DNA from: Planctomycetota bacterium
GTDB lineage: Bacteria > Planctomycetota > Phycisphaerae > UBA1845
Length of the DNA stretch: 6,012 bases
Direction of reading: 5' to 3'
Assembly: GCA_022566435.1 (NCBI GenBank)
Contig: JADFIX010000289.1
Coordinates: 1-6,012 of the forward strand
Each line of letters starts with the position of its first letter. Position 1 is the first letter of the stretch. This document shows, piece after piece, positions 5,436 through 6,012 of this stretch. Below the pieces are notes generated by a model. That model had not been told where the DNA came from. It saw nothing but the letters and a program-made list of their open reading frames with translations, and did no database searches. The position numbers were made by a program, and so were the translations under genes.

Positions 5436-6012
5436 ATGTCCGCCAGACGACCGGGATGGAGATTCGTGGCACTTGCAAGTATTGCCGTAAGCCCGCTCGT
5501 CGCTCATCCTCTGAGTGCAAGGGGGGACGGGGTCGAATCATCAACCGACGAGACGAGTTCTGTTGATATCCAGAGGACGCACCAGATCCTTGCCGGGATT
5601 GCCGAAAACATCGGTCGCCACAGCGACCGGTTGTATCTCTGGAATCTGTCCGAAAGTCTTGGCGGAGGTCGTGCAAGCACCACGTCCCTGGACCTTTCTA
5701 TTGAGTCTGGCGCGGCGAACGCGGTCACCGTACGGCCTGGAGCATCGGTGCATTATCAGATCGTCGGAATTTTGAGTGACGATGCAAACCAGGGTTTGGC
5801 GCTGGTTGGCTTTGACTTGGTTTTTGACGGCGGGGACTTAGCGCAGGCGGACGAGCCGGACGGCGAACCAACCCCAGGTTGTGATAACCCAATGGTGAAT
5901 TTTGCGTTGCCATGGGGTCTTTCAAATCCCGCTGGTTTCGGCGGCACCGTCCTCGATGGAGACCTCATACAGGTCGGTGGCGGACAAAACACGATCATGA
6001 ACGGCCAGGTTC
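5436..6012 (+). CDS. Secreted or exported protein, N-terminal part (3' end outside the window)
   Basis: An open frame of 192 codons that runs off the right edge without a stop. It starts at ATG 5436 with GGAG (5422-5425) ten bases upstream. The N-terminus is a signal peptide: Arg-rich n-region (SARRPGWR), hydrophobic core at about 10-23, and probable cleavage near LSA (26-28). A polar linker and an amphipathic stretch follow (about 44-75). From about 95 there is a beta-rich, Gly/Asp-rich module with VRPGASVHYQIVG (99-111), GLALVGFDLVFDGG (120-133), NPAGFGGT (164-171) and LIQVGGGQNTI (177-187). I recall similar modules in large extracellular proteins of planctomycetes, some with a C-terminal sorting signal, but here that end is not visible. 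Role unknown; a surface or matrix protein is the natural guess. Both the promoter at 5341 and codon use support a real gene. Confidence 0.8.
   Translation, partial: MSARRPGWRFVALASIAVSPLVAHPLSARGDGVESSTDETSSVDIQRTHQILAGIAENIGRHSDRLYLWNLSESLGGGRASTTSLDLSIESGAANAVTVRPGASVHYQIVGILSDDANQGLALVGFDLVFDGGDLAQADEPDGEPTPGCDNPMVNFALPWGLSNPAGFGGTVLDGDLIQVGGGQNTIMNGQV

Noticed and set aside
1..6012. CRISPR array or tandem repeat array
   Set aside because: No regularly spaced direct repeats were found on reading through the window.

Overview
The window looks like chromosomal DNA from a member of the Planctomycetota. Three things suggest this. A dispersed GC-rich palindrome at about 529-600 (core GCAGGCA-AGA-TGCCTGC) resembles repeats I associate with planctomycete genomes. 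A secreted protein at the right edge resembles modular extracellular proteins I know from that group. Gene order is loose, with long spacers and few operons. The assignment is inferred from pattern memory and has not been checked by a search.

Layout: (1) 1-365, plus strand, the C-terminal end of an IS4-type DDE transposase cut by the window edge. (2) 463-1692, minus strand, a membrane-anchored alpha/beta hydrolase whose last ~45 residues run through the dispersed repeat. (3) 1765-1867, a spacer with a candidate promoter for the hydrolase and two overlapping, mutually exclusive hairpins behind the next gene. (4) 1880-2848, minus strand, a D-2-hydroxyacid dehydrogenase of the 3-phosphoglycerate dehydrogenase type. 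(5) 2865-3078, minus strand, a small membrane-protein gene with an excellent ribosome binding site but one extra base in a T4 run. (6) 3180-4013, plus strand, a complete inositol-monophosphatase-family phosphatase, transcribed divergently. (7) 4213-4296, plus strand, tRNA-Leu(CAA). (8) 4475-5152, a decayed stretch starting with an ECF-sigma-like N-terminal half that is frameshifted and stopped. (9) 5341-6012, plus strand, a near-consensus sigma-70 promoter and a secreted protein gene that runs off the window.

The dehydrogenase and the phosphatase are housekeeping-type metabolic enzymes on divergent strands; their exact substrates cannot be fixed from sequence alone. I see no coherent multi-gene system. 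The points most worth checking are the frameshifted 70-residue membrane protein, the repeat that lengthens the hydrolase, the ECF remnant, and the open-ended secreted protein with its promoter.
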